64,000 nucleotides of DNA from Mesomycoplasma ovipneumoniae (GCA_009756935.1 VZDP01000005.1:3772-67771), one strand, 5' to 3'; shown: positions 19,427 to 30,909, numbered from the stretch's first letter. The notes: generated from the letters alone by a model not told the origin. Translations and numbers: made by a program.

Positions 19427-19465
19427 AAACACATTTTTTTGTTAGTATACAAAAAAATGTGTTTT
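19427..19465 (+). terminator. Terminator after ppa
   Basis: AAACACATTTTTTTG and CAAAAAAATGTGTTT arms around an eight-base loop, followed by T tract; long A-T rich stem. Confidence 0.8.
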
Positions 19466-19520
19466 TTTATGATATAATAAAAAAATAACAAAAAACATTA
19501 TTAAAATTTTAGAGGAGAAT

Positions 19521-20867
19521 ATGAAAACTAAGTGAAACAAGTTTTTAAAACTAGGTTTAGTTATGCCAATTTCTGTAATTGGAGTTATTGCTAGTTGCGG
19601 TAATGGTAACTCAAATGATGGTGCAAAACAAACTCCTGAATCACCAAGCAACCCAGGTTCAGGCCAAACACAAACAATTACCGATGTTTCCAAGATTTCT
19701 AATTTAGTTTCATCCCGTAAAGATGAAATAAGCGCAGCAAAAGCAGATCCTTCCAAACATTTTGCAATGAATATGGCAATTGTAACAGCTGATGGAACTG
19801 TTACTGACAAGTCTTTTAATCAGTCAAGTTGAGAAGCGATTCAACAAATGGCTGCAATAACAGGCGGAGAAATCACTTCGATTGATAGTAGTACTGATAG
19901 TTTATCACAAAAATATAATTCCTTAATTAACACAAATAAAAATATTTGAGTTCTTTCTGGATTTCAACATAATGAAGCTTTAGAATCTTGACTTGCTATT
20001 CCAGAAAATAAACAATCATTTACTGCTAAAAAAATAATTGTTATTGGAATTGACTTACCTGGTTTGGATGATGTAATTCCGCAAGGTCAATACATCCGTT
20101 TAAATTATAAATCTGAAGAAGCAGCATATATTGCAGGTTATGCAAATGCAGCGTTTTTAGCCGCTAAATACCCAAATAATGCAGCCAGACGTTCTGCAAT
20201 AACTGTAGGTGGTGGTGCTTTTGCCGCTGTTACTGACTTTATTGCTGGATATTTGGCCGGAATTAAAGCATATAATGCCGCAAATCCTACCAAAAAAACT
20301 AAAATTACCGCTAATACAATCAAATTAGATACAAATTTTGCTGTCAATGCAACAAGTAAACAAACACTTGAAGGTTTAGCGGCAAGTGGTTCTCCTTCAA
20401 CGTTGCTAGCAGTGGCCGGTCCACTAACAGGTGTTTTTGCAGATATTGCCGCAGGAGATCATGATCGTTTTTTAATAGGGGTTGATACTGATCAGTCACT
20501 TGTTTATACAAATGCAACAAGAAGATTTTTCACATCAATTTTGAAAAATTTAGGATATTCACTTTTTTCAGTTCTTGCCGATCTATACACTAAAAAAACA
20601 AATTCAAAATATTTAGGCGGATTTGTTCAATCTCAAAAAAATGCATTTGTAAAACTTGGATATAAGGATAAATTTGTCGACATTGCCGATTCAACCCTAC
20701 CAGATTCAGATAAAACTTTAGCCAATAAAGCAATCGAAGATGCAAAAAAACATTTTGACGAAAAAACAGCAAACTCAACCGATGTTCGTAAAACACTAAA
20801 TATTCCAGAAATGGACACTGATCAACAAGCTCGAATTAATGCGCTTGTTTCTGAAATTAATAAGTAA
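19521..20867 (+). CDS. BMP-family substrate-binding lipoprotein (nucleoside uptake)
   Basis: Residues 1-26 form a lipoprotein signal with VIGVIASC, so the mature protein is anchored by its Cys. A short S, P, G, Q-rich linker precedes the periplasmic-binding-protein fold, with MAIVTADGTVTDKSFNQSSW, then GFQHNEALESW, DLPGLDDVIPQGQYIRLNYK, SEEAAYIAGYANAAFLAA and SPSTLLAVAGPLTGVFADIA. These are typical of the BMP/PnrA family, which captures nucleosides. The 448-residue protein lies before the matching ATPase and permeases and has its own AGAGGAGA site and terminator. Trp residues are TGA. The nucleoside specificity is inferred from family and from thymidine kinase downstream. Confidence 0.88.
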
Positions 20868-20887
20868 TTTCAGTCCTTTTTCAAGAT

Positions 20888-20924
20888 AAGAAAAAATCCA
20901 GGCTATTTTGTCTGGATTTTTTAA
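20888..20924 (+). terminator. Terminator between the lipoprotein and the ABC genes
   Basis: AAAAATCCAGGC and GTCTGGATTTTT arms flank a TATTTT loop. Partial read-through would give more binding protein than transporter subunits. Confidence 0.75.
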
Positions 20925-20948
20925 TTTTTTTTGCTAAAATTTAATTAA

Positions 20949-22475
20949 ATGGACAGAGAAGAAAATGTAATTGAGTTTATTGGCGTTTCAAAAAAATTTG
21001 GCAACTTTTTTGCTAATAAAAATATTAGCTTTAAAGTTAAAAAAAACACAATCCATGCACTAATAGGGGAAAATGGTGCCGGAAAATCAACACTTATGTC
21101 CACTCTTTTTGGAATTTATACACCAGATGAGGGACAAATAAAAGTAAACGGAAAACAATCTTTTATTGACAATCCTAATCGTGCAAGCGACTTGGGAATA
21201 GGAATGGTTCATCAACATTTTAAACTAGTTGATGCTTATACTAATTTTGAAAACATTATTTTAGGTCAGGAATTTACGCACCGAGGTGTTCTAAATCGAC
21301 AATCTGCCCGTGAAAAAATAAAAAAAATACAGCAAATTTACAATATTGAATTTGATTTAGACCAAAAAACTGGCGATGCTTCTGTTGTTGTAAAACAGAA
21401 AATTGAAATTATAAAAATTTTATATCGCGATTCAGATATCTTAATTTTTGACGAGCCAACAGCAATTCTATCGCCACAAGAAATTGATTCCTTTTTAGAT
21501 ATTTTAAGATTTTTTATTAAAACCGGTAAAACAATAATTTTTATATCACATAAATTATCCGAAGTTAAACAAGTTGCAAATTCTGCGACCGTTTTGCGTC
21601 ATGGAGAAGTCGTTGCTAATTTTGAAAATCTTGAAAACATCAGTATTTCCGAGATGACTTCGGCAATGGTTGGTAAAAAAGTTGTTAGCTCAAAAAATTT
21701 ACTCAAAAAAGATTTCACTCAAGTTGGGCTAAAAGTCGAAAATCTTAGCGCTTCTTTTGATAAAAAAATCGAAAATTTAAACTTTGAAATTCACAAAGGT
21801 GAAATTTTTGCAATTGCAGGCATTGAAGGCAACGGTCAACTTGAGGTCGAACTTGCAATTTCAGGTCTAATTCATTCAACAGGTAAAATTTTGGTTTATA
21901 ACCAAAACAACGAACCTATAAACTTAGAAAATTCAAGTGTTGCTTCTCGTTTTGGTTTAATTTCTTATGTTCCTAGTGACCGTCATAAATACGGAATAGT
22001 TTTAGATCTGCCAAATTTAGATAATTCAATAATAAGAAACATGAGAAATGAAAAATATGTTTCAAAAAAATACATTAAAACTCAAAAAGTTCAAGAATTA
22101 TACGATAAAATTGTTGAACTTTTTGATGTAAGAGGTGATAAAACTGGCCAAAAAAATTCCCGACTTTTATCTGGAGGAAATCAGCAAAAATTTGTTCTGG
22201 GCCGCGAAATTTTAACTGATCACGAAGTACTTTTGATAGTTCAGCCAACTCGCGGACTTGATATAGGTGCAATAAATTTAGTTCATCAAAAAATTCTTGA
22301 AGAAAAAAGCAAAAATAAAACTATTTTACTCATTTCATACGAGCTTGATGAAGTTTTGGCCCTAGCAGATACAATTTGTGTTATCAATAAAGGACAAATT
22401 TCTAAAAAATATTTTGCAAACGAAATTGACCGTTATAAAATAGGTAGACTAATGGCAGGTTTAAATCATGATTAA
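20949..22475 (+). CDS. ABC transporter ATPase, double-domain, nucleoside/sugar type
   Basis: Two fused nucleotide-binding domains are seen in 508 residues. The first has Walker A GENGAGKSTLMSTLFG and Walker B ILIFDEPTAIL with the H-loop IFISHKLSEV; its signature is degenerate (DASVVVKQKIEI). The second has Walker A-like GIEGNGQLEVELA (no canonical Lys), signature LLSGGNQQKFVLGREI and VLLIVQPTRGLDIGA. Such asymmetric ATPases are characteristic of the RbsA/YufO group that pairs with BMP lipoproteins. It acts at the inner face of the membrane with the two permeases downstream. A TAAAAT box 11 bases before the ATG and no Shine-Dalgarno suggest a leaderless start. It overlaps the next gene by eight bases. 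Confidence 0.92.
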   Translation: MDREENVIEFIGVSKKFGNFFANKNISFKVKKNTIHALIGENGAGKSTLMSTLFGIYTPDEGQIKVNGKQSFIDNPNRASDLGIGMVHQHFKLVDAYTNFENIILGQEFTHRGVLNRQSAREKIKKIQQIYNIEFDLDQKTGDASVVVKQKIEIIKILYRDSDILIFDEPTAILSPQEIDSFLDILRFFIKTGKTIIFISHKLSEVKQVANSATVLRHGEVVANFENLENISISEMTSAMVGKKVVSSKNLLKKDFTQVGLKVENLSASFDKKIENLNFEIHKGEIFAIAGIEGNGQLEVELAISGLIHSTGKILVYNQNNEPINLENSSVASRFGLISYVPSDRHKYGIVLDLPNLDNSIIRNMRNEKYVSKKYIKTQKVQELYDKIVELFDVRGDKTGQKNSRLLSGGNQQKFVLGREILTDHEVLLIVQPTRGLDIGAINLVHQKILEEKSKNKTILLISYELDEVLALADTICVINKGQISKKYFANEIDRYKIGRLMAGLNHD

Positions 22476-24186
22476 GAAAAAAATTAATTTTTCTATTTTT
22501 TCTAATTTTTTCTTTAAAAAATTAGAAAAAAACACCTCTAAAAGCTTATCTGAAAAGATTTTGTCTACTTTTTGGGCAATTTTCTTTGGAATTTTAGTCT
22601 CTTTTATTTTTATCTGATCATTTGGGTACAATCCGCTAAAAGTTTATTATACTATTGTTTTTAAGATCGCTTTTGCCTGAAATGAAGTTAGAAATTTGCT
22701 ATTAATTACATCAATTTTCATTTTTGCTAGTATTGCAATTGCAATTCCTTTTAAATCGGGGTTATTTAATATCGGTCTTCCGGCGCAAATGATGATTTCA
22801 GGGATAGTTTCCTTGATGATTGTTTTAAATTTGACATCAATTAATATTTATGCTCGGTTATTAATAGCCGCACTTTTAGGTATTTTAACAAGCGGAATTC
22901 TGGGCGCACTAGTTGGTATTCTTAAATCTTATTTGAAAATAAACGAAGTTATTTCAACAATTTTATTAAATTGAATAATTTTTTATATTGGTAAATTTTT
23001 CCTTACATCAACAAGTCTTGACATCGGATTTAAAACTACAACACTAACTTCACAAACTATAAACGAGACGGCATTTTTAACATCAATATTTTTAACCCGC
23101 AATTTTTCAATAATAATGCTATTTTTATCATTATTATTTGCATTTTTAATTTGGTTTGTTTTGCAAAAAACTTCAATTGGCCTTTCAATAAAAATTATTG
23201 GTCAAAATAAAGATGCTGCAAATTATGCCGGAATTAACAACAAAAAAACTACTATAGCCGTGATGACTTTTTCAGGAATTGTCGGCGGGATTGCCGGTTT
23301 TGCCTGGTATGTTTTTTACAGACGATCCTTTACAATTCAGGCCGGAATGCCGCGAGAAGGTTTTGATGCTATTTTATTAGCACTTCTAGCTTTTAATTCA
23401 CCTTTTGGAATAATTCCAATATCATTTTTTTACTCAGTTCTTCTAATTGGAACAAATGCACTCGAGGCCCATTCAATTGCTTTAAATCAACAGACAACAC
23501 AAATTATTATTGGAATTATAGTGTATTTATCTGCTATATCCGTTATTTTCATTCATTTTAAGCCACTAAAATGAATGATGAATGTTTGGTGCTTATCTAG
23601 AACAGGCCGATTTTTCAGTGCTAAAAATGCAAAAAATATAAACATTAAGCCAACAACTCCTGTTCACAGTAATTTAAGTTTATTGTTCATAAAACCTGAA
23701 AAAAAGGAAAAAATTAGGAATTTGCAAACAGAAATTACTAATTTTGAAAACATTAAAGCAGAACTTTTAACTTTATTTTTAGACCAAAAAGTTAATATTT
23801 TTTGAATTTACCGAAAAATTCAAAAAATAAATATTAAACTTTTCTTATTAAAAAGAGCGTACTTAAAAATTAAGAATCATGACAATACTGCAATTTGAAA
23901 GCAAAAAAAGAAAGAATTAAAAAACAAATCTGGACTAGATTCGGCACTTAAATCGAAAAACGTTGAGGAAAAATTAGCCTTTTTTGAGCAAATTAACCAA
24001 AAAAGACGTAAATTAAATATCGAACTAAATGAGTTAGGTTACTTTGATGCTAAAAATAATTTTAATGCTTTTTGACAGCAAATTATTGAACATCACCTTC
24101 AGTTTCGTAGTCTCAAATCTGAAATCATTGAAAAATTTAAAGCAGACCAAAAAACTAAAAAACCTTTAAAAACGGAGGAAAAATAA
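22468..24186 (+). CDS. ABC permease of the nucleoside transporter, with long C-terminal extension
   Basis: The first 370 residues hold about nine to ten membrane segments, with AIPFKSGLFNIGLPAQMMIS, LKSYLKINEVISTILLNW, IKIIGQNKDAANYAGIN and FSGIVGGIAGFAWYVFYRR, as in YufP/NupP-type permeases (BPD_transp_2). Unlike typical family members of about 350 residues, it continues for about 200 more residues that are highly charged and probably coiled (QKRRKLNIELNELGYFDAK, LQFRSLKSEIIEKFKADQ). This tail would be cytosolic; its role is unknown. The gene starts inside the ATPase stop (CATGATTAA) and ends in TAATG, overlapping the next ATG. Trp is mainly TGA. Confidence 0.88.
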
Positions 24187-25097
24187 TGACCTGAGAAACA
24201 GTTATTCCAATTTTAGCGCTTTTCTTTGTCTTTTTCTCAATAATAACAACCGGATCGATAGCAGGACTCTATAGTGAAAAAGCTGGGGTTGTAAACATTG
24301 CAATCAACGGAGTTATGATTATTGGGGCGACAGTTTATGGTCTTTTTTCAATTCTTTTTGATGTTTCCAACATGGCGATGCAACTGATTTTAATCCCACT
24401 TGCAGCGCTTTTTTCAGGATTATTTTTGCTACTGCATGGATTTTTAACGATAAAACTGAAAGGAAACCATATTATTTCAGGCGTAGCGCTTAACATTTTA
24501 GCCCCAGCAATTGCATTTGCACTGCTTAAAATTTATGGAAACAGTAGCCGCTTTGAGTCTCCAGTAAATGAACTTGCCTTTGGTTCACATCGAACATTTT
24601 TGAACATTTTTTCACTAAAATTACTAATTGTAACAGCCCTAATTTTTGTAACTTGGTTTGTTTTTTCCAAAACAAAATTTGGACTTAGATTTTCAGCTGT
24701 TGGTGAAAATCCGCACGCTGTTGCTGCTGCCGGAATTAATGTCAATAGAATGAAGTGACTTGGAGTTTTTCTTTCAGGTTTAATTGCCGGAATTGCAGGT
24801 GCTTTTTATTTCCAGTATTTAGGCTCTTCTTTTACTGGCGACGTTCAGGGACTAGGATTTTTATCACTAACAATTTTAATAATGGGCCGTTGGAAAATAA
24901 TTTTAATTGTAATTTATGGCTTAATTTTCTCATTTTTATACACAATTTCAATTAGTCTGGCTGGAAATTTTGGTGACTTTTTAGCAATTATTGAAGCTGC
25001 ACCATATTTAGTTACAATTTTAATTTTAGGTCTTACTTCAAGAAAAGATTTAGCACCAAAAGCACTTGGAATACCTTATGATAAATCTTTAAAATAA
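24186..25097 (+). CDS. ABC permease of the nucleoside transporter, second subunit
   Basis: The 303-residue protein has eight or nine membrane segments and family motifs GLYSEKAGVVNIAINGVMII, LKGNHIISGVALNILAPAIA, FSAVGENPHAVAAAGINVN and LGVFLSGLIAGIAGAFYFQY. It matches the YufQ/NupQ permease, the usual partner of the preceding gene. It starts within the TAATG overlap, so translation is coupled. Substrate crosses the membrane through the heterodimer of these two permeases. Confidence 0.9.
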
Positions 25098-25180
25098 AAC
25101 TTAAAAATTTATAGTATAATTCTAAATCCTTATCAAAAATTAAAAACAGCATTCATGAAAAAATATTTTAAGGTTTTATT

Positions 25181-25735
25181 ATGTACAAAAAATTTTTCGA
25201 AGGTATTATTGAAGTTATTACCGGTCCAATGTTTTCAGGCAAATCTGATGAACTAATTAAAAGAATAAAAATTCTAACTTATGCAAATATTAAGATTTTA
25301 GTAATAAAACCTTTAATTGACAATCGTTTTTCTGACTGCGAAATTGTTTCGCGCTCAGGTTTGAGAATCCCAACTTTTAGTGCTAAGACAACTCAAGAAA
25401 TAAAAGATCTATTTGCAAAAGAAAAATATGGGGCAATTGCAATTGACGAGATTCAATTTTTTAGCGAGGATATTATTCCCTTTTTGGATAAAATTGCAAA
25501 CAAAGGAATTCGGGTGATTGTCAGCGGTCTTGACCAGGATTTTCGTCGTAAACCCTTTGGTGTTTTGCCAAATTTAATGGCAATTGCCGAAAATGTGACA
25601 AAATTACAAGCAGTTTGTACAATTTGCAAACGCGCTGCAACCACAACAGCCCGCCTTGTTAAGTCAGAAAAGCAAAACTTAATTGGTGATAGCGCCGAAT
25701 ACGAGGCGCGTTGTCGTGCCTGTCATAACTTGTAA
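25181..25735 (+). CDS. tdk: Thymidine kinase
   Basis: This cytosolic enzyme phosphorylates thymidine and traps imported nucleoside as dTMP. The 184-residue protein has the P-loop GPMFSGKSDELIKRI, AIDEIQFF, the GLDQDFRRKPFG lasso-side motif, and the zinc-binding cysteines CTICKRAA and CRACHNL near the C-terminus. Length is normal for type II TK. AAGG lies upstream of the ATG. It lies 83 bases after the nucleoside permease, which fits a joint salvage function. Confidence 0.96.
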   Translation: MYKKFFEGIIEVITGPMFSGKSDELIKRIKILTYANIKILVIKPLIDNRFSDCEIVSRSGLRIPTFSAKTTQEIKDLFAKEKYGAIAIDEIQFFSEDIIPFLDKIANKGIRVIVSGLDQDFRRKPFGVLPNLMAIAENVTKLQAVCTICKRAATTTARLVKSEKQNLIGDSAEYEARCRACHNL

Positions 25736-25799
25736 AAAAAAAAAAAAAATATTTTTTCTACTATTTCAAATTTTTGTGGTAAAATTACTATTTGCAAGC

Positions 25800-25873
25800 G
25801 CAAGTGTAGTTTAATGGTAGAACTTCAGCCTTCCAAGCTGACTGTGAGGGTTCGATTCCCTTCACTTGCTCCA
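25800..25873 (+). tRNA. tRNA-Gly (anticodon TCC)
   Basis: The acceptor arms GCAAGTG and CACTTGC pair, followed by T and an encoded CCA. The anticodon loop CTTCCAA within CAGCC...GGCTG-like arms gives TCC, and GGTTCGATTCC is the T arm. TAAAAT at about 25780 could be its -10 box. Confidence 0.96.
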
Positions 25874-25897
25874 TATCAGGTTGTCCAAATTCTCACA

Positions 25898-25921
25898 AAA
25901 AGCGCAAACGCGCTTTTTTAT
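25898..25921 (+). terminator. Terminator after tRNA-Gly
   Basis: AAAAAGCGC and GCGCTTTTTT arms around a short loop. Confidence 0.75.
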
Positions 25922-25995
25922 TAACATTTTATACATTATTTTTTTAAAATAATGTATAATTTAAAAAAGATTTAATTTCTTAAAAAGGAAAAAAA

Positions 25996-26265
25996 ATGGA
26001 AATAATTTCAGGAACAGTAATAGACAAACTTGGTTTTCATGCCCGCCCTGCTTCAAAAGTTGCAAAATTAGCAACAACATTCAAATCACAAATTAAAATC
26101 ATATCTGGTGAAAAATCAGGTAATGCCAAATCAATTATGAATATAATGGCTCTTGGAATTAAAATGGGATCAAATTTTACCATTGAAGTTTCAGGTGAAG
26201 ACGAAATTACTGCTGCAAAAGCGATCAAAGAATTAATTATTGCTGAAAAATTAATTCTTGAATAA
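25996..26265 (+). CDS. ptsH: HPr phosphocarrier protein of the PTS
   Basis: HPr carries phosphate from enzyme I to the sugar-specific EIIA domains. The 89-residue protein has the active-site His in GFHARPASKVAKLA and a KSGNAKSIMNIMALGIKMG region with the regulatory Ser. It has its own promoter-like TATAAT (about 25950) and a strong AAAAAGGAAAAAA site. It lies 241 bases upstream of the glucose transporter and is followed by a terminator, so the two are separate units. Confidence 0.97.
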   Translation: MEIISGTVIDKLGFHARPASKVAKLATTFKSQIKIISGEKSGNAKSIMNIMALGIKMGSNFTIEVSGEDEITAAKAIKELIIAEKLILE

Positions 26266-26302
26266 ATTAGAAAAACACTGTATAAACAGCAAAAACAGTG
26301 CA

Positions 26303-26336
26303 TAAAATAAGCCGACGTTTTGTCGGCTTATTTTAT
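26303..26336 (+). terminator. Terminator after ptsH
   Basis: AAAATAAGCCGAC and GTCGGCTTATTTT arms with a GTTTT loop: a 13-base stem with T tract. Confidence 0.88.
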
Positions 26337-26506
26337 TTTTTTGACAGGTTTTGCCAAATCTTACCCAAAATTGAAAAAAAATATATTTTTCAATTATTTT
26401 CTAGCGAAAACTATAAAATAATGTAAAATTATGGTAATTAATTTGATTTTTTGCGTTACCAATTTATCAAATTAATTATTTTATATTAAAAAAAGAAAGG
26501 AGAAAA

Positions 26507-28951
26507 ATGTCCATTTCACTTAAATCAGTTTTTAGTGAAAAAACAAGAAAGAGCACCAACAACTCTGGTGCTGGGAAAATGCGTAAAATTTTGTCCAAAA
26601 TATCTGGCGCTTTTATGCTACCAATCTCAGTTATGTCCATTGCTGGTCTGTTCTTAGGAGTTGGTGCTGCGATTGCAAGTAATACCTCATCCGCGTCACT
26701 TAAACAATTTGGGGCCTTTATCCAAGCCCTAGGTGACCCTGTTTTTGCCGGTTTGCCGGTTTTATTTGCAATTGCCTTTGTTATTGCCTTTACTGATGAA
26801 GCCGGTGTGGCTGTTTTTGCAACATTAATTGGATATCTTGTTTTCTCAAGTGTCCAATCAGTCTTTATTACTGATGTTGAAAATGGGGTTACTATTTTAT
26901 TCTCTGGTGCAGGACGTGATCCAGCCGGATTAAAAGGCCTTGTTGGTGGCGCTATGGGATTTAGGGCGCTTCAAACCTCAGTTTTTGGCGGAATAGCTGT
27001 TGGACTTACTGTTCAATATCTATATAATCGCTTTCATACAATTCAATTACCACAAATGATTTCATTTTTTGGTGGTAAAAGATTTGTAGCATTAATTACA
27101 ATTCCAGCAATGGCACTTTTAGCTTTTGTTTTCCTAATTTTCTGACCATGAATAGGAATTGTACTTAACCTCTTTGGTGCCTCACTTGCAAAAGTTCCTT
27201 ATGGATTTGAGTCATTTATTTTTGGTTACATCGAAAGATCTCTAATTCCTTTTGGTCTACACCATGTTTTCTACGCGCCACTTTGATTTTCATCAGCCGG
27301 TGGAGACGCAGGTGCAACTATCGTTGATTGAGCAAAAGATCAAGGAATTGAAGTTGTAACCAAAACTGCAGAAGCTGCAAATCAAACACAAGTAATTTAC
27401 GAGGTAGTTGCTAAAGCGCAAACAATGCCTAGTGATTCACTTAAAGAACTTTTAATTGATATTACTAAAAATAAGGATAAATTTGTTGGTGACTCAACAG
27501 CTTCACTTACTTTATTAGGAGCGCCTAACACAATTGATTACACCGTTGATGGGAAAGAATTTTCAATCCCATTATTTACCTTTTTAGAAAACCATGGTTT
27601 CAAAGTTGGTAGATTTGCTGACGGTAAATTCTCAGGAATGATGTTCGGTCTTCCTGCAGCAGCAGCAGCCATGATTATGGCAGCGCCAAAAGAAAATCGT
27701 AAAGTTGCCGCAGGAACTGTTATTCCAGCAGCAGCAACTTCATTTGTAACTGGTGTTACAGAACCGATTGAATTTACATTCCTATTCTTATCTCCACTAC
27801 TTTTCTGAGGATTCCACGCATTTATGATGGCGCTTTCCTTCATGTTTGCGAATTTAGCTGGAGTTCACATTCCAATGGCCTTCTCAGGTGGAGTTCTTGA
27901 CCTTTTAATTTACGGAGCTGTTCCTGTCCAAAAAGGTACTAATTTCTGGTGAGTTTTAGTAGTAGGACTTGCTTATGTGCCAATTTACTACTTTGTTTTC
28001 CTATTTTTTATCAAATGGAAAAACCTTGAAACTCCTGGAAGAGGAACAAACACCAAATTATTTACAAAATCTGATTATTTAGCACGTAAAGATAAAGCAA
28101 AATCTGCCTCATCAGTTGACCCGCAAGTTCTTGCGATCGTTGATGGATATGGTGGAATTGATAATATTACCAATTTTAATAACTGTGCATCACGTCTTCG
28201 TTATGACATTAAAGATTTATCACTTGTTGATGAACAAAAATTAAAAGCTGCCGGCGTTGTTGCTATAAAAGTTGAAGGACAACACCATGTTCAGGCAATT
28301 TTAGGACCAATCGCTGAGCAAATGAATGCAAAAATTAATTCCCAACGCGATTTAATTAAAGCTATGTCTCAAGACGAAATTGACGCAATTTTGAAAAACA
28401 AACCAGCTAAACCTATGCCAGAAAAAGTTGAAATGACTAAGTGCGAAAACAAAACTTGCCACTTGCCAGAAGAAATTTATTCTCCAGCAACAGGTGAATT
28501 AATTGAATTAGCACAAGTAAAAGACGGCGTATTTTCTGAAGAAAAATTAGGAAAAGGTTTTGCAATTCGTGTTGGAAACACCGGTAAAAAAGAAATTTTT
28601 TCACCAATTAATGGTCAAATTAAAATGGTCTTTAATACCAAACACGCAATTGGATTTGCTTCTAAAGACAATAAAACCCAAGTTTTAATTCACATCGGAA
28701 TTGATACTGTCGAACTTCATGGTCAAGGTATTGAGGTTTTTGTTGAAGCTGGCCAAGATATTAGTGCTGGAGATAAAGTTGCTAGCGTTGATCTTGATTA
28801 TTTAACTCAATCAGGAATAAAAAATACCGATATTATCGTTGTTATTCTTCACGAGTCAGATAAAAAAGAATTCCAATTTAAAGTTCCTTTACAAAACATT
28901 AATCAACTCCCAGTGCTAGTTGGTCAATCATTACCAACCAAAAAACAATAA
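26507..28951 (+). CDS. ptsG: PTS glucose-type transporter, domains IIC-IIB-IIA
   Basis: The protein imports and phosphorylates glucose (or a related hexose). The IIC domain covers about residues 25-520, with membrane segments and [40 protein letters not shown] follows with the phosphorylated Cys in [16 protein letters not shown] at the C-terminus has the phosphorylated His in [12 protein letters not shown]. At 814 residues it is longer than many IICBA proteins, mainly through an insertion of about 80 residues in IIC (around [19 protein letters not shown] to KEFSIPLF). Trp residues are mostly TGA. GAAAGGAG lies before the ATG. A terminator follows. Confidence 0.94.
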
Positions 28952-28984
28952 AATTGGTCTCTAAATTTTAGAATAATTTTGTAA

Positions 28985-29012
28985 AAAAACCGCGATTAAC
29001 CTCGCGGTTTTT
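28985..29012 (+). terminator. Terminator after ptsG
   Basis: AAAACCGCG and CGCGGTTTT arms around an eight-base loop, T tract following. Confidence 0.88.
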
Positions 29013-29119
29013 GTTTTAAATTAACTTTAGGCTAAAATATACAAATAATTTTTTAATACTAATTTATTAAGCCCTTTTTGTTAAAATTTATAACCATTTT
29101 GTTGAAGTCTAAGAAAATG

Positions 29120-29255
29120 CCTGAGTTTGACAGTTTGATGAAAAAAATTTTTAGTGAATATAAACATGAAAAAACCCGTAAATCCGGGTTTTTTGACCTA
29201 AAATCTTAATTTTTATTATTTTAAAATTAACCTTTTGCAAAAAAAAAAAAAAAAA
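29120..29255 (-). repeat. MITE right-end fragment, copy d
   Basis: It runs from CCTGAGTTTGACAGTTTGAT through an AAACCCGTAAATCCGGGTTT hairpin to a long A tract of about 17. Only this end of the repeat is present. The surrounding 29013-29119 and 29256-29451 hold no gene; a GCCCGC/GCGGGT hairpin lies at 29284-29310. Confidence 0.7.
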
Positions 29256-29451
29256 GAACAAAAAAATGTAAATTAGTAGAAAAAAGCCCGCTTTTAATTC
29301 GCGGGTTTGATGTTTTTTCTATAAATTTAAGGCATTTTTGATCAAAATTGCAACAAAAAATTAAATTGAAATTAGGCTTCTTATTTTATTATTTATTAAA
29401 AAAACTTTATCCTCATGAATTAATATGCTAATTTACTTTAGTTTTCTGGAT

Positions 29452-29522
29452 CCTGAGTTTGACAGTTTGATGGCAAAAATTCACTTTTTAGTGAATACAA
29501 ATATGAAAAAAATACCGGTAAA
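29452..29522 (-). repeat. MITE right-end fragment, copy e, cut by the IS
   Basis: CCTGAGTTTGACAGTTTGAT is followed by the TTCACTTTTTAGTGAA hairpin and stops at ACCGGTAAA, where the IS150-like element begins. Confidence 0.7.
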
Positions 29523-30860
29523 TAAACTAGGGCAAAGAAAATTAACAGTTTAATATTATTATAACATCATAGCATATTGCTGTGGTGTTTTTCAATTTAA
29601 AATCGATTGAATTCTATAATTGTTGTATCAAAATATATAATCTGTAATTATTTTTTTCAGATCTTCAAAAGTTATTTTGCTGTAGTTTAACTCGTTTAAG
29701 CATTCACTTTTTATAATTGAAAATCAATATTCAGCCTCCCTATTATCTAATGAATTTCCTATGCGAGACAACGAAACAGTTCCTCCCATTTTATTTATTT
29801 TGTCAATATAGACTTTTGAAGTGTATTGAAATCCATGGTCCGAATGAATAACAAAATCTTTATCAATAGACCTAAATGTCTTTATATTACCCATAACTAA
29901 ATCAAGATCATTGTTTACAGATAATTTAAAATCTCTGATTTTTTTAGTTTTATGCTCAATTATTACAGACAAAAATACATGGTTTTCCTTAACATCTCTG
30001 GGAGCTTTTATATATGTAACATCAGTAGCAAAAATATTTCTATTTAATTTATCATTGTAGTCGCGTTTAACAATATCCGGTAGTGCGAATTTGGTGTTCT
30101 TAATTTCGCTCTTTCTTCTTTTTTTTCTAATTTTGCATACTAAATTCAATCTTTTTAAATGTCTTCCAAGACTTCGAGGATTAATGTCGATATTATATTT
30201 CATAGAAATATAAGCACTCAACCTTAAGCGACCATATCTACCTTTGTTATCAAGAAAGGATTTTTTAATTATTGCGTCATTTTCGTGCTCTTTTACTTTT
30301 ATAACTCTAGTTTTAGATTTTGCCACTGCTTGTCTGCACACATTAAAAATTTTTGCAGATTTGCTGTAGGGAATATTTAGTGTTTTGGCTTCACTAAGTT
30401 TTCCTGATTTTGATTTATCTTTGTTGGTTTCGTAATATCTCTTAGCTATTTCTATTAATTCTTCTTTTGTAAATTCGTTTCAATCGGGTTCAATTTGTTT
30501 TTTAGGTTTGCCAGTCCCTGGCTTTCTTCTTGCACCCTTTTTATCTAATAATTGGTCTTGCATACCATTATTATAATATCTAATAATTTTTTTGATTCTT
30601 CGAACTAGTTGATCTCTGGTTATAAAATTTGTATCTGGCGAAATATCATTTATATAATTTATTGTTTTTTTTAATCCAAATTCATTGTAAATTTTATAAA
30701 TCATATCAAACTCGTCTTTTTTAAAGTGTCTTGACATTAGTATTCTCCGTTTTCTTGCATTTGAAAATTTAAAAAAGCTAACACTTTGGGTGTTAGCTTT
30801 CTCCTTAAACTCAGACAAAAAAGCCAACACCTTAGTGTTAATTTTCTCTGTCCTGGTTTA
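29523..30860 (-). mobile_element. IS150-like (IS3 family) element, copy 1
   Basis: The ends TAAACTAGGGCAAAGAAAAT and, on the opposite strand, TAAACCAGGACAGAGAAAAT form imperfect inverted repeats of about 25 bases. The element encodes one transposase on the minus strand and is nearly identical to the copy at 58505-59842. A GCTAACAC/GTGTTAGC hairpin (30774-30804) lies between the right end and the transposase start, able to block read-through from outside. Confidence 0.88.
29559..30737 (-). CDS. IS150-like transposase
   Basis: The 392-residue protein begins MSRHFKKDEFDMIYKIYNEF with a helix-turn-helix region. The KGRYGRLRLSAY and RHLKRLNLVCKIRKKRR blocks precede an rve-type DDE core: ATDVTYIKA (first Asp), FVIHSDHGFQYTS (second Asp) and NREAEYWFSIIKSE (Glu). 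It ends NWKTPQQYAMML. All four Trp are TGA. Unlike many IS3 members, one continuous frame covers both regions with no OrfA/OrfB frameshift. The ATG at 30735-30737 has a GGAGAA site upstream; an upstream in-frame extension covers the hairpin and is unlikely to be translated. Confidence 0.92.
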
Positions 30861-30909
30861 AATAGCATTTACTAGCATTTTAAGTAATTTTATGGTATAA
30901 TTATAGATT

